DNA from: Bacteroidota bacterium
GTDB taxonomy: Bacteria; Bacteroidota; Ignavibacteria; UBA10030
NCBI GenBank assembly: GCA_003453835.1
Contig: DMMN01000223.1
Coordinates: forward strand, 1 to 14,568
DNA length: 14,568 nt
Direction: 5' to 3'
In this document: piece after piece, positions 7,047 to 14,568 of the stretch
Numbering within the stretch: the stretch's first letter is position 1
How the letters are laid out: every line of letters starts with the position of its first letter
Position numbers and translations under genes: made by a program
The notes under the pieces: model-generated
The model's input: the letters and a program-made list of their open reading frames with translations, nothing else
Databases searched by the model: none
What the model was told of the DNA's origin: nothing

Positions 7047-9285
7047 GTCCGGGTCCGCGGAACAGCATTCTTCCATCATAAAGTTTCATCGTTCCCTTTT
7101 CCGTAAGCGTGAGGGCGAGATCAACGACGCCGTCTCCGTTCAAATCGCCGAAGGCAAAATGTCCGATGCGAGGCGCCGAGGCGAGGTGACGAGCGTCCTC
7201 GAATTTCGCGCCGCCCTTCCCTTTCAACCACTCGATGCTTCCGCGATGAGCCACATTCACCGCGATGTCGACCACTCCATCCCCGTCAAGATCAAGAATC
7301 CGGACCTGTGAGCGGTCGGTGATCCGGATGGATGCGGCGACGGTATCAGGGAGCGAATACGTACCGTCCCCTTTTCCCCAGACAAGCTTGAGCATCTCCT
7401 GCGGTTGCGGGAGGGAAAAGAGCAAATCCATCGCTCCATCTTGATCGACATCGTGAGCCCAGATATAGCTTTTCTGAATGACCTCATCCGGCAGCTCGTA
7501 GGAGAAGACTTTTTGCCTGAAGGAGAGAACCGAGTCCCCAAGGGAGACGGCAAACTCGTACTTCCCCGTGCTGTTCCGAAAGAAGTATGCGACGTCCGGA
7601 AACCCATCGTTGTTGAGATGGGCAACAGCCGCGCCCAGGAGTGCATTCGGGATGGTCAGACGGAAACTCCGTTCGATGAACCTTAAAGAACCAAGCTCTT
7701 GAAAGAGGGTCAACGAGGGGCTCCCGCTCACTGTCGTCGAATTGTAGCAGAAGAACCTCATCTCCTCATTCTCGCCTTTGCTCCAGGAGAGGAGTTCCCC
7801 TTCGCCTGCCGTCGCAATGACGGCATTGATCGTCGATTGATCTCGATGATCGATCGTCAGAAAGGAAAGTTGTTTGGTTTGCGGATAGGAGACGATGAAT
7901 CGGGCGGTCGAGTCGCTCGACGAGTGAAACTCCAAGTACCGGGGATTCGCCGCCACCGAATAAGACATCTGCCCCATCAGTCCGAGATCTCTCCGGTTCA
8001 GGAACATCGAGAGAGAATTGCTCCCCCCGTTGAGAAGCGCGATATCCTTCAGTCCGTCGCCGTTGAGATCCTCCATGACGATTCCTCTTGGTCGGACGCC
8101 GGTTACAAACTCAAGCGAATCTTTCAATACGCCCGCCTGAGAAGCAGCCCGATAGAGCAGGAGTCGCCGTCCGTCTCGATCAAGCACAAGAGCATCCGCC
8201 GACGAATCTGCATCAACATCTTGAAGCCCAAGCTGATGGGGATCGGTTCCGGCGGAGAAATCGATCTGTTCACTCCCGAGTTCATCGCTGGTATTCAGGT
8301 ATACGCGAAAAGCGGGCGGCCTATCTAAGGTGACGAGGTCCTTATAGCCGTCGCTATTGAGATCGGCAACACCGATGGCCAATGCCGGCACCTTGAGAGG
8401 GATACGACTTCTGAGCCGAAAATCCCCAAGGCCATCCCCCTCCCAAACCTGCATTGAGGCAGGCCGAAGAAGCCTGGCAACGAAATCAAGAGAACCCTGT
8501 GGGGCGAGCTGTGCGGCAACCAATTCTCTCAAGTCGCCCTCTAAGGGAATGTTCATCTGGTCGAGGAACTTGCCTTGTCCCACGCCATACAACAAATGAA
8601 GTTCGCTTCTCACCCAATCGTACGCCGCAAGGTCGATGATATCGTCATTGTTGAGATGAACAAACAAGAGTATACCAACGGGGGTATCGGGAGCGATCGT
8701 CACTCCCTGCCGAAATTGCGTTTTGCCTGTTCCGATGAATGGGATGATTCCGGGGTTGTCTCGATCGAAAACAAGGATATCGGGTCTTCTGTCGTTGTTG
8801 ATGTCCCCCACGATGACCCCAGTGGGCGTCACGGCCAACGAAAGGCTGCCGAGCGACCTCAGCGAATCCGGATCCGTTTCCACGACCAGGGAGATCTTCT
8901 TGGCGGACTTGTCGATCCGCAGGAGCTCGGGTTTCTTGTCGCCATCCAAATCCGCCACAACGATCTCATCGAACGGCGCGGCCGTACGTAGTGCGCGCGT
9001 GCGCAGTTCCAAGAGTGAGGAATCGATTTCGGCGACCACGAGTTTGTGCGATCCTCCATTCCAGAGAAGGGCGGTTCGAGGTGATCCCGAGCGCGAGTAG
9101 GGAAGCATGCGCTCGAATCGTTCGGGAATCGGAAACGCGCGGAACTGTCCGAACGCCGTCTGCTGGGACTGAGCGAACGATTGGTGAACCGTTAGCCAAA
9201 ACGAGATGAGCGTGGCGGCAAAGAACTGCGACGAGCGTTGAAGGGAATCAGAAGAATTGCACACGTCTGTTCGCGACCTTGCCAT
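7030..9285 (-). CDS. Exported FG-GAP/VCBS beta-propeller protein
   Basis: Secreted or surface protein of 751 aa, with a long Sec-type signal (hydrophobic core about 20-37, ending SFAQ). Repeats carry Ca-binding DxDxDG loops of FG-GAP/VCBS type: DLDGDKKPE (112), DINNDRRPD (161), HLNNDDIID (210), DLNSDGYKD (308), DVDADSSAD (356), DLNGDGLKD (406), HLNNDGFPD (557), DVDQDGAMD (612), DLDGDGVVD (665) and DLNGDGVVD (714). Spacing is close to 49 residues, with degenerate copies in the gaps near 64, 259, 454 and 505. That implies about 14 blades, possibly two seven-bladed propellers. There is no sorting tail or lipobox. It lies directly upstream of, and overlaps, the metalloprotease gene, which suggests a shared role at the surface. 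The precise function is unknown; such propellers usually bind proteins or glycans. A 37-nt spacer separates it from the thioesterase gene. Confidence 0.85.
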   Translation of the reverse strand: MARSRTDVCNSSDSLQRSSQFFAATLISFWLTVHQSFAQSQQTAFGQFRAFPIPERFERMLPYSRSGSPRTALLWNGGSHKLVVAEIDSSLLELRTRALRTAAPFDEIVVADLDGDKKPELLRIDKSAKKISLVVETDPDSLRSLGSLSLAVTPTGVIVGDINNDRRPDILVFDRDNPGIIPFIGTGKTQFRQGVTIAPDTPVGILLFVHLNNDDIIDLAAYDWVRSELHLLYGVGQGKFLDQMNIPLEGDLRELVAAQLAPQGSLDFVARLLRPASMQVWEGDGLGDFRLRSRIPLKVPALAIGVADLNSDGYKDLVTLDRPPAFRVYLNTSDELGSEQIDFSAGTDPHQLGLQDVDADSSADALVLDRDGRRLLLYRAASQAGVLKDSLEFVTGVRPRGIVMEDLNGDGLKDIALLNGGSNSLSMFLNRRDLGLMGQMSYSVAANPRYLEFHSSSDSTARFIVSYPQTKQLSFLTIDHRDQSTINAVIATAGEGELLSWSKGENEEMRFFCYNSTTVSGSPSLTLFQELGSLRFIERSFRLTIPNALLGAAVAHLNNDGFPDVAYFFRNSTGKYEFAVSLGDSVLSFRQKVFSYELPDEVIQKSYIWAHDVDQDGAMDLLFSLPQPQEMLKLVWGKGDGTYSLPDTVAASIRITDRSQVRILDLDGDGVVDIAVNVAHRGSIEWLKGKGGAKFEDARHLASAPRIGHFAFGDLNGDGVVDLALTLTEKGTMKLYDGRMLFRGPGHEPPQ

Positions 9286-9323
9286 CTGGACCGCGCCTTT
9301 TTCGAGGGAAAACCGAAACGAGG

Positions 9324-9812
9324 TTAGTATTTTTTTCGGTGAAGAAGCCTGAGTTCACGTCTACGGGCGGCGTCGGCGTATCGCCGCTTCTCTTCTCTCG
9401 TCACGGGTCGGATCGGCGGAGCCGGGAGAGGCCTCCCCTCTTCATCGATGGAGACAAACGTCAAATATGCGCTGTTGGCGTGTAGCCGTTCGCCGGTCAG
9501 CAGGTTTTCTCGGGTCACACGAACCCCCACCTCCATCGACGTGCGGAACACCCGATTGACGGACGCTTGCAGAATCACTACTTCCCCCGCCAGGATCGGG
9601 TGGAGAAAATTGAGCTCGTCCACCGAAGCCGTTACGCAGACACGATTCGTATGCCTAGACGCCGCTATGGCCGCGGAAATATCGATCAAGTGCATCAGTC
9701 GCCCGCCGAGCAGATTGCCCAGACGATTCGTGTCGTTGGGCAGAACCATCTCCACCATTTCCACCTGTGATTCTTTGACCGTTCTTGTGCGATCGCGTTT
9801 CATCGCCGGCAT
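9324..9812 (-). CDS. Acyl-CoA thioesterase, single hotdog domain (YciA/ACOT7-like)
   Basis: Cytosolic hydrolase of acyl-CoA thioesters, probably active on medium or long chains. The 162-residue product matches the acyl-CoA hydrolase hotdog family. PNDTNRLGNLLGGRLMHLID (25-44) contains the conserved Asn/Gly-Gly segment and D44, the usual catalytic acid. TASVDELNFLHPILAGE (61-77) is the conserved strand pair. The C-terminal 35 residues are basic and proline-rich. Its ATG directly follows the stop of the BamD-like gene (TAGATG), so coupling is likely; a second ATG three codons in is equally possible, and neither has a good ribosome site. The co-transcribed envelope genes suggest a link to lipid or membrane metabolism, but this is inference. 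Confidence 0.88.
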   Translation of the reverse strand: MPAMKRDRTRTVKESQVEMVEMVLPNDTNRLGNLLGGRLMHLIDISAAIAASRHTNRVCVTASVDELNFLHPILAGEVVILQASVNRVFRTSMEVGVRVTRENLLTGERLHANSAYLTFVSIDEEGRPLPAPPIRPVTREEKRRYADAARRRELRLLHRKKY

Positions 9813-10637
9813 CTACTGGAGGTTCCCGATCTTTGGAGCGGCCGGCTCGTGTGTCGCGTTGTTACCGGGTTTCGGCTGCCTCGAGAGAATCTCATCCCGC
9901 AGCCTCTCCGCCTCGACTTTGAGTCCGCTCTCCGGATATTTGACAAAGAATTTCTCGATTTCCTGTTTCGCCTCGACGAATTTTTTCCGACGCATCATCG
10001 CTTCCGCCTTCTTGAGTTGCGCCTGCTCGGCATAGGGAGAATCATGATACTTTTCCAGTACGTAATCGAAGAAAGTGATCGCAGACTTGTATGATTCCAT
10101 ATTCATGTACGTGATGCCGTTGTCGTACTCCTTCTTCGCGAGCTTCGTGTTGAGCTCGACGATCCTTCTCTCGGCATCCTGGACGAGGGAATCGGTCGGG
10201 TGATATTCGATGAACGACTGAAACTCGTCAATGGCTCGCCTCGTGAACTCCTGGTCGCGAAACGACTCGGGAGACTTGTTGAAGTAGCAGAGAGCCCGCT
10301 TGTAGCGAGCCGTCGCGACAAACTCGCTCGTCGGCATCGTCCTCAGCAGGAGCTCGTATTCGTACGCCGCGAGCTCGTACTGCTCGCGCATGAAGTAGCA
10401 CTCAGCCATGTAATACTGCGCGTCATCGGCGATTCCGCTTCCCTGAAACTGCAACGTGACGATCTTGAACTCTTCGATCGCTTCCAGGTAGTCTTCCTCC
10501 TTGAAATACTCCATCGCGCGCTGGAACCGTTGGTCGGCGCTGAGCTGAACGCTTTCATCGGTTGCTGTACAACCGGCCAGCCCTGCGGCGATCATGATCG
10601 AGCATGCGAAGTACCATACTGAGGCTCCCACGCTCAT
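9813..10637 (-). CDS. bamD: BamD/YfiO-like outer membrane assembly lipoprotein (TPR)
   Basis: BamD is the TPR lipoprotein of the BAM complex, which inserts beta-barrel proteins into the outer membrane. From the ATG at 10637 the product is 274 aa. It has a lipoprotein signal ending in lipobox LAGC (Cys23), then a chain of TPR-like helix pairs starting RFQRAMEYFKEEDYLEAIEEF and continuing to about residue 245. The tail is short and proline/asparagine-rich. BamD proteins are typically about 240-280 aa with this layout and the early YxxA/AxxxF helical spacing. The frame is open 19 codons further up, but that would put a basic, hydrophilic stretch ahead of the signal and overlap the upstream gene. 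With the chosen start there is a 4-nt gap. A periplasmic YbgF/CpoB-type TPR protein is the main alternative. Confidence 0.8.
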   Translation of the reverse strand: MSVGASVWYFACSIMIAAGLAGCTATDESVQLSADQRFQRAMEYFKEEDYLEAIEEFKIVTLQFQGSGIADDAQYYMAECYFMREQYELAAYEYELLLRTMPTSEFVATARYKRALCYFNKSPESFRDQEFTRRAIDEFQSFIEYHPTDSLVQDAERRIVELNTKLAKKEYDNGITYMNMESYKSAITFFDYVLEKYHDSPYAEQAQLKKAEAMMRRKKFVEAKQEIEKFFVKYPESGLKVEAERLRDEILSRQPKPGNNATHEPAAPKIGNLQ

Positions 10638-10641
10638 CGGC

Positions 10642-11679
10642 CTATTTGATGCTGTTGACAAAGTAGTTCCCCGTTTCTTCGATGATTTCAACATTCGATA
10701 GTTTCACGACTCGATCAATCACTGTCTGCTTTTCGGTGTGATCGTGAAGCAAGTAGGGCTGCAAGGCAGCCTGCAGAGGAATCAATCGAATCCTCGCGAT
10801 TTCGGCTTGTTGTGAATCTTTCCTGAGCTGGAGTTCCACTCCGAGCCCCTTCTGCGTCCACTCAAGCTGAGGTTGATAGAAAACAAAATTTCCGAGCGAC
10901 CGAAAGATGTACGTTCCGTTATAGTATTCGATGCCCTGAACGACATGGGGATGATGACCGACAACGATGTCGGCTCCCGCATCGGCCAGGAAGCGCAATT
11001 GATACTGCGTCTTGCCGTTCGGCCGATCCATATACTCCTCCCCCCCATGAAAGCTTGCGATGAGGAGATCGACCGCGGGCCGTACACTCTCCATCTCGCT
11101 TCTGACTCTCGCTTCGTCGAACAGGGAAATCCTCCCACTCCACGGACCGGGGATGTTCACAAACTGAGTGTACGCAACGAATCCGACTCGAATGCCGTTC
11201 CTCTCAACGATCGCAGGGGGAAAGGTGGAGACTGAATCTTCAGAAGTCCCCGTGAAGAGCAGGCCGCGAGATCGCAAACTCTGAATCGTCTCCCGAAGTC
11301 CCTTCATCCTGTAGTCGTATGCGTGGTTGTTGGCTGTCGAGACGACGGAAATATTTGCCCGCCTGAGGGCCTCGGCACCCGCGGGAGGTCCACAGAAAAT
11401 GAGATTATATTTCGGATGTTGCGTTTCTCCCCCTTGGTCGGTCAACTGGCTTTCGAGGTTGACGAAAACAATCGACTCCGCGGACAGGCTATCTCTCACA
11501 CGCCCAAAAGGAAAATCCACATTCCCCTTCACAAGCTCCTGGCCGACGCTCCGACCGAGATTGACGTCTCCAAACAAAAGGACGTTGAGCGCCCGCGACG
11601 AATCCGAGTCCTGTGCACACAAGCCGCTCGTAACGATGAGCACCAAGAGCCACGACGGCAGGCGCACGAGGGACCTCAA
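10642..11679 (-). CDS. Exported CapA-family metallophosphatase-like protein
   Basis: Member of the CapA/PgsA family (poly-gamma-glutamate synthesis protein type), whose calcineurin-like fold binds two metals. Many members are of unknown function and are not tied to poly-glutamate. The 345-residue frame has an N-terminal signal (about 1-22). The family motifs follow in order: GDVNLGR (37-43), NLES (74-77), ANNHAYD (116-122), SFHGGEEY (209-216), GHHPHVVQG (241-249) and SLGNFVFYQ (261-269). No polyglutamate synthase genes (CapB/CapC) are nearby, so a cell-envelope hydrolase role is as likely. The start is a TTG that overlaps the upstream stop (TTGA), preceded by GGTGAG. A GTG four codons downstream (11667) has a better placed GAGGT site (11673-11677) and also leaves a good signal peptide, so it is a serious alternative. 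Confidence 0.85.
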   Translation of the reverse strand: MRSLVRLPSWLLVLIVTSGLCAQDSDSSRALNVLLFGDVNLGRSVGQELVKGNVDFPFGRVRDSLSAESIVFVNLESQLTDQGGETQHPKYNLIFCGPPAGAEALRRANISVVSTANNHAYDYRMKGLRETIQSLRSRGLLFTGTSEDSVSTFPPAIVERNGIRVGFVAYTQFVNIPGPWSGRISLFDEARVRSEMESVRPAVDLLIASFHGGEEYMDRPNGKTQYQLRFLADAGADIVVGHHPHVVQGIEYYNGTYIFRSLGNFVFYQPQLEWTQKGLGVELQLRKDSQQAEIARIRLIPLQAALQPYLLHDHTEKQTVIDRVVKLSNVEIIEETGNYFVNSIK

Positions 11680-12290
11680 CTTCTCACCGTGAAGAACAAA
11701 TAGACGATCAAGAACGCGCCCGTTATCGCCAGGATGGGTCCGGCTATTCGTTCGAAGAATGATCCGGATGCCTCTGAGATTCCATTGCTGTCGGAGCCAA
11801 ATACTCCGATTTCCTCCCGTTGGCTGACGGTGTCAACCGCCTCCCTCGAAAACGAACCAAGGTAGTGCGCCTCTCCTCCTCCGGCCAATCTGAGTCGCGC
11901 CTCAACCACGGTACTCGCCCTCCGGCCAAATCCACCGGACGGATTTCCGGTGTACTGAACGGACTGGCGAAGCACGAGGACCTGAAGAGAAGGCCCGGCG
12001 CCCTTCTCCCCTCCGGTAAGAGTAACCTTGTATCCTCCCTGCCCGATCACATCGAGAAAAGCATTCTCTATCAGCGTCCGATTCAGATTCGGTTCAACGG
12101 CGATGGTGATCGATGCTCCCTGGCTCACGATTGGCTTGAGTCGCTGCAGCATTTCTTCGGCGATGCCGGTCATCTGACTTCGGAAGAGAAGAACCGATGG
12201 AGTATCGGGAGATTGTGCAAGTGCCCCCTTGTCGAGAAGGAGGGCAAACGTGAGAACGAGTGCGATGCACAACCGGAGCACCGAAGTCAT
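11676..12290 (-). CDS. Unknown exported protein with a C-terminal membrane anchor
   Basis: I do not recognise this family. From the ATG at 12290 the product is 204 aa. It has a clear signal peptide (about 1-25, ending GALAQ), a soluble alpha/beta-looking domain of about 140 residues, and one hydrophobic helix near the C-terminus (about 179-199, GPILAITGAFLIVYLFF) with a 4-residue tail. The domain contains SITIAVEPNLNRTLIENAFL and LQVLVLRQSVQYTG, then a glycine-rich GNPSGGFGRR loop. The topology suggests a periplasmic domain tethered to a membrane. The first ATG of the frame (12335) lies inside gdhA and adds 15 polar residues, so I reject it. The gene starts 7 nt after gdhA and overlaps the CapA-family gene by 4 nt. 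No catalytic motif is apparent. Confidence 0.75.
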   Translation of the reverse strand: MTSVLRLCIALVLTFALLLDKGALAQSPDTPSVLLFRSQMTGIAEEMLQRLKPIVSQGASITIAVEPNLNRTLIENAFLDVIGQGGYKVTLTGGEKGAGPSLQVLVLRQSVQYTGNPSGGFGRRASTVVEARLRLAGGGEAHYLGSFSREAVDTVSQREEIGVFGSDSNGISEASGSFFERIAGPILAITGAFLIVYLFFTVRS

Positions 12291-12297
12291 GATCGTC

Positions 12298-13590
12298 TCA
12301 GGCGTAAATACCGCGCAGTTTGAGAGTTCTCGCAACCTTGTCGATCGCGAGGATGTAGGCGCCGATTCGAAGCGGCACCTTGTATCGTTCGGCGGTCTCG
12401 TAGACCGAGTCGAATGATTCCTTCATCATCCGTTCCATCCGGTCATTCACTCGATCGAGCGACCAGAAATAACCGACTCGATTCTGCACCCACTCGAAAT
12501 ATGAGACGGTTACGCCACCCGCGTTCGCCAGAATATCGGGGATAACGAGGATTCCCTTCTCCTGCAAGATGGGATCGGCCTTCGCCGACGTCGGACCGTT
12601 CGCCCCTTCGCAAATCACCTTTGTTCTGATTTTTTCCGCGTTGCGAGGCGTGATCTGATCCTCCTTTGCAGCGGGGACGAGCACGTCGCACTCGAGCTCC
12701 AGCAACTCCTCCGGCTCCATTGTCTCGGCACCCGGGAATCCGGCTAGTGTCCGATTTGTGCGGACCCACTCCAACGCCTTCTCGATATCGATCCCTTTCT
12801 TGTTGTAGAATGCCCCGCTGATATCTCCGACGCCGATGATCTTGCACCCTTGTTCGCGCAGGAGTTGCGACGAGACCGATCCGACGTTGCCGAATCCCTG
12901 CACAGCGACGGTGGCGCCGATGATGTCGATCCCAAGATGCCGTACGGCCTCGCGCGTGACGATCATGACACCGCGCCCGGTCGCTTCGCGCCGGCCGAGC
13001 GAGCCGCCCATCTCGACCGGCTTGCCGGTGACGACCGCCGTTACCGTGTGGCGGTGGTGCATGGAGTAGGTATCCATCACCCACGCCATGATCCGCTCGT
13101 TGGTGTTGACGTCCGGGGCCGGCACGTCGGAGTCGGGGCCGAGCAGCTCGATGATGCCGGCCGTATAGCGCCGCGTAAGCCTCTCCAGCTCGCCCACCGA
13201 CAACGACATCGGGTCGCACACGACGCCGCCTTTCGCACCACCGAACGGGATGTTCACGACGGCGCACTTCCACGTCATCCATGCGGCGAGCGCCTTCACT
13301 TCCTCGAGCGTGACGTTCTTGTCGAACCGGATCCCGCCCTTCCCCGGACCGCGCGACGTGTTGTACAGCACACGGTACCCGGTGAACACCTCGACCTCGC
13401 CGTTGTCCATCAGCACGGGGATCGAGACGATGATCTGGCGGTCGGGGTTACGCAGCACCTTGTACAGCCCGCGGTCGAGGTTGAGCAGCTGCGCGGCATA
13501 GTCGAACCGCGACATCATCGCCTCGAACGGGTGCTCGACGGCGAGGAACAGGGGTTTTTCCGGCCGGATAAAGTTCGTGATGTCGGTCAT
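12298..13590 (-). CDS. gdhA: NAD(P)-dependent glutamate dehydrogenase (Glu/Leu/Phe/Val family)
   Basis: Catalyses reversible oxidative deamination of glutamate to 2-oxoglutarate and ammonia in the cytosol. From the ATG at 13590 the product is 430 aa, the usual size of the hexameric bacterial enzyme. It has the substrate loop [10 protein letters not shown] (81-90), [18 protein letters not shown] (105-122) with lysines 108 and 120, PAPDVNT (157-163), nucleotide-binding GFGNVG (232-237), and [11 protein letters not shown] with [12 protein letters not shown] near the C-terminus. The frame is open 51 codons further upstream, but that stretch is the antisense-like overlap with lpxK and does not fit the family. 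The chosen ATG overlaps the lpxK stop as ATGA. Codon use changes sharply inside the gene near 12,840-12,960: the N-terminal half is about 65% G+C, the C-terminal half about 56%. Substrate preference over other amino acids is inferred from length and motifs. Confidence 0.93.
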   Translation of the reverse strand: MTDITNFIRPEKPLFLAVEHPFEAMMSRFDYAAQLLNLDRGLYKVLRNPDRQIIVSIPVLMDNGEVEVFTGYRVLYNTSRGPGKGGIRFDKNVTLEEVKALAAWMTWKCAVVNIPFGGAKGGVVCDPMSLSVGELERLTRRYTAGIIELLGPDSDVPAPDVNTNERIMAWVMDTYSMHHRHTVTAVVTGKPVEMGGSLGRREATGRGVMIVTREAVRHLGIDIIGATVAVQGFGNVGSVSSQLLREQGCKIIGVGDISGAFYNKKGIDIEKALEWVRTNRTLAGFPGAETMEPEELLELECDVLVPAAKEDQITPRNAEKIRTKVICEGANGPTSAKADPILQEKGILVIPDILANAGGVTVSYFEWVQNRVGYFWSLDRVNDRMERMMKESFDSVYETAERYKVPLRIGAYILAIDKVARTLKLRGIYA

Positions 13591-14568
13591 GATGGTCTCG
13601 ACGGCGGCGCTGCCGCCTCCGGGTTGGTCGTTGCGCGTGCCGCGGCGGCAACGCGGTCCAGCAGAGCGTCCAGCGCCGCGACGGTCCCCGCGGGCCGTAC
13701 TTCCAGCTCCATCACCAGGCACTGCGGGTTGCCCGCAGGCCACATCTGGTTCAGCTTCACCGCGTCCTTCGCGGTCGTCACGACGAGGCCGGCGACACCG
13801 GCTCGCGCCCGAGCGGCAGCGACGTCGGCCCCCGCATACGCATGATGGTCGCCGAAGGCCGCGAGCGTGACCCGCGCATCCAGCCGCTCGAGCTGGGCCG
13901 CGAACAGCTCCGGCTCGCCGATCGCGCAGAGCGCGACGACGTCGCGACCCCGCACGACCTCCGGTCCGACCGGCTCACGCGCACCCAGTGGGTGGAAGCC
14001 CGCTGGCGCGAGCCGCACCGTGATCCCCAGAGCGCCGCGCGTGCGTGGCGCGAGCCGCGTCGCCAGCGCCTCCCCCTCCGCAGTGGCGGCGGTCTTGCAC
14101 GTCACGAGCACCGCGTCGGCCCGCCCCAGTGCGCCCGCGCCCTCGCGCCACGCTCCGGCCGGCAGCGGGAGCCGCCAGCCGCTCCACGTCTCGGCCGCGA
14201 CAACCGCCACCATCACGTCCACCGCGACGTCGCGCCGCTGGAGGCAGTCGTCGAGCACGAGCACCTCGGCACCGGCGGCCGCCGCGCGCACAGCGGCCGC
14301 CTGGCGGTCCGGGTCGGCGACCACGATCGCCTCCGGCACCGCCGCGGCGTGCTCGCGCTCCTCGTCGCCGCCGTACCCGCGCAGCACGATGCCGGGCCTG
14401 AGGCCGCGCCGCACCAGCTCGCGGGCGAGGTATCCCGTCACCGGCGTCTTGCCCGTCCCGCCCACCGCCAGGTTGCCCACGCCGAGCGACGGCAGCGGCA
14501 ACGCCCGCGAGCGCCGCAGGCCCATATCGTACGCGGCGTTGCGGGCCGCCACGGCCACGCGGTAGAGC
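13587..14568 (-). CDS. lpxK: Tetraacyldisaccharide 4'-kinase LpxK, 5' end outside the window
   Basis: LpxK phosphorylates the 4' position of the lipid A precursor at the inner face of the cytoplasmic membrane, giving lipid IVA. The frame is open to the right edge. The residues before the first possible start (LYR followed by [13 protein letters not shown]) match the conserved N-terminal LY..v...R...Y..G pattern, so the real start lies beyond the window. Motifs seen: [15 protein letters not shown] (Walker A), [21 protein letters not shown] (canonical LDDGxQ), [15 protein letters not shown] and TTAKDAVKL. The GTG at 14558 is therefore internal. G+C is about 77-85% in the lines I counted, far above the left part of the window. 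The stop overlaps the gdhA start by 4 nt. Confidence 0.93.
   Translation of the reverse strand, partial: LYRVAVAARNAAYDMGLRRSRALPLPSLGVGNLAVGGTGKTPVTGYLARELVRRGLRPGIVLRGYGGDEEREHAAAVPEAIVVADPDRQAAAVRAAAAGAEVLVLDDCLQRRDVAVDVMVAVVAAETWSGWRLPLPAGAWREGAGALGRADAVLVTCKTAATAEGEALATRLAPRTRGALGITVRLAPAGFHPLGAREPVGPEVVRGRDVVALCAIGEPELFAAQLERLDARVTLAAFGDHHAYAGADVAAARARAGVAGLVVTTAKDAVKLNQMWPAGNPQCLVMELEVRPAGTVAALDALLDRVAAAARATTNPEAAAPPSRPS

Noticed and set aside
13591..13743. 51-codon N-terminal extension of the glutamate dehydrogenase
   Set aside because: It lies wholly within lpxK in another frame, is Gly/Arg-rich, and has no counterpart in the enzyme family. The ATG at 13590 with ATGA overlap fits better.
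12850..13845. Plus-strand open frame of 331 codons opposite gdhA and lpxK
   Set aside because: It lies antisense to two well-identified genes in GC-rich DNA, where stop-free antisense frames are common. Its translation is rich in His, Arg and Asp with no recognisable domain.
13867..14565. Plus-strand open frame of 232 codons opposite lpxK
   Set aside because: Low-complexity Ser/Ala/Arg/Pro translation, as expected from antisense reading of about 77-85% G+C coding DNA.
1..14568. CRISPR arrays, insertion sequences, phage genes, attachment sites
   Set aside because: I saw no regularly spaced direct repeats, transposase or integrase motifs, or flanking duplications. The periodic repeats in 7030-9285 are protein-level FG-GAP repeats.

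Overview
Every gene I can support lies on the minus strand, so transcription runs from high to low coordinates. The genes are packed with overlaps or gaps of a few bases. The only sizeable non-coding stretch is 210 nt between ccmE and ccmF. I see no tRNA, rRNA, CRISPR array, insertion sequence or integrase. Two features suggest a Gram-negative bacterium related to the Bacteroidota/FCB group. One is lipid A and outer-membrane assembly genes (LpxK, a BamD-like lipoprotein). The other is a secreted metalloprotease ending in a Por/type IX-style sorting tail. Phylum assignment is inference.

Layout in transcription order: lpxK (runs off the right edge) -> glutamate dehydrogenase -> unknown exported, C-terminally anchored protein -> exported CapA-family metallophosphatase -> BamD-like TPR lipoprotein -> YciA/ACOT-type acyl-CoA thioesterase -> 37-nt gap -> exported FG-GAP/VCBS beta-propeller protein -> secreted metalloprotease with sorting tail -> ccmA -> ccmB -> ccmC -> ccmD (45 aa) -> ccmE -> strong intrinsic terminator -> ccmF -> terminator-like hairpin -> possible start of another gene at the left edge.

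The ccmABCDEF block is a cytochrome c maturation (System I) locus. CcmAB (with CcmC/D) drive release of heme-loaded CcmE, CcmC loads heme onto CcmE, and CcmF is the heme lyase. CcmE carries a Cys (CxxxY) where the classical His (HxxxY) would be, and no CcmG/CcmH/CcmI is encoded here. This matches the variant called System I*. The upstream genes form an envelope-biogenesis and secretion group, and the metalloprotease gene is translationally coupled to ccmA by an ATGA overlap.

The most unusual signal is compositional. lpxK and the N-terminal half of the dehydrogenase are about 65-80% G+C with nearly all codons ending in G or C. The C-terminal half of the same intact dehydrogenase reading frame, and everything to its left, is about 55% G+C with mixed codon use. 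The change falls near the Rossmann GFGNVG motif (about 12,840-12,960). It looks like intragenic recombination, lateral transfer, or a chimeric assembly join at a conserved sequence. I found no convincing wholly new biological system. The best candidates for follow-up are this mosaic gene, the variant Ccm system, and the coupled propeller/protease pair.
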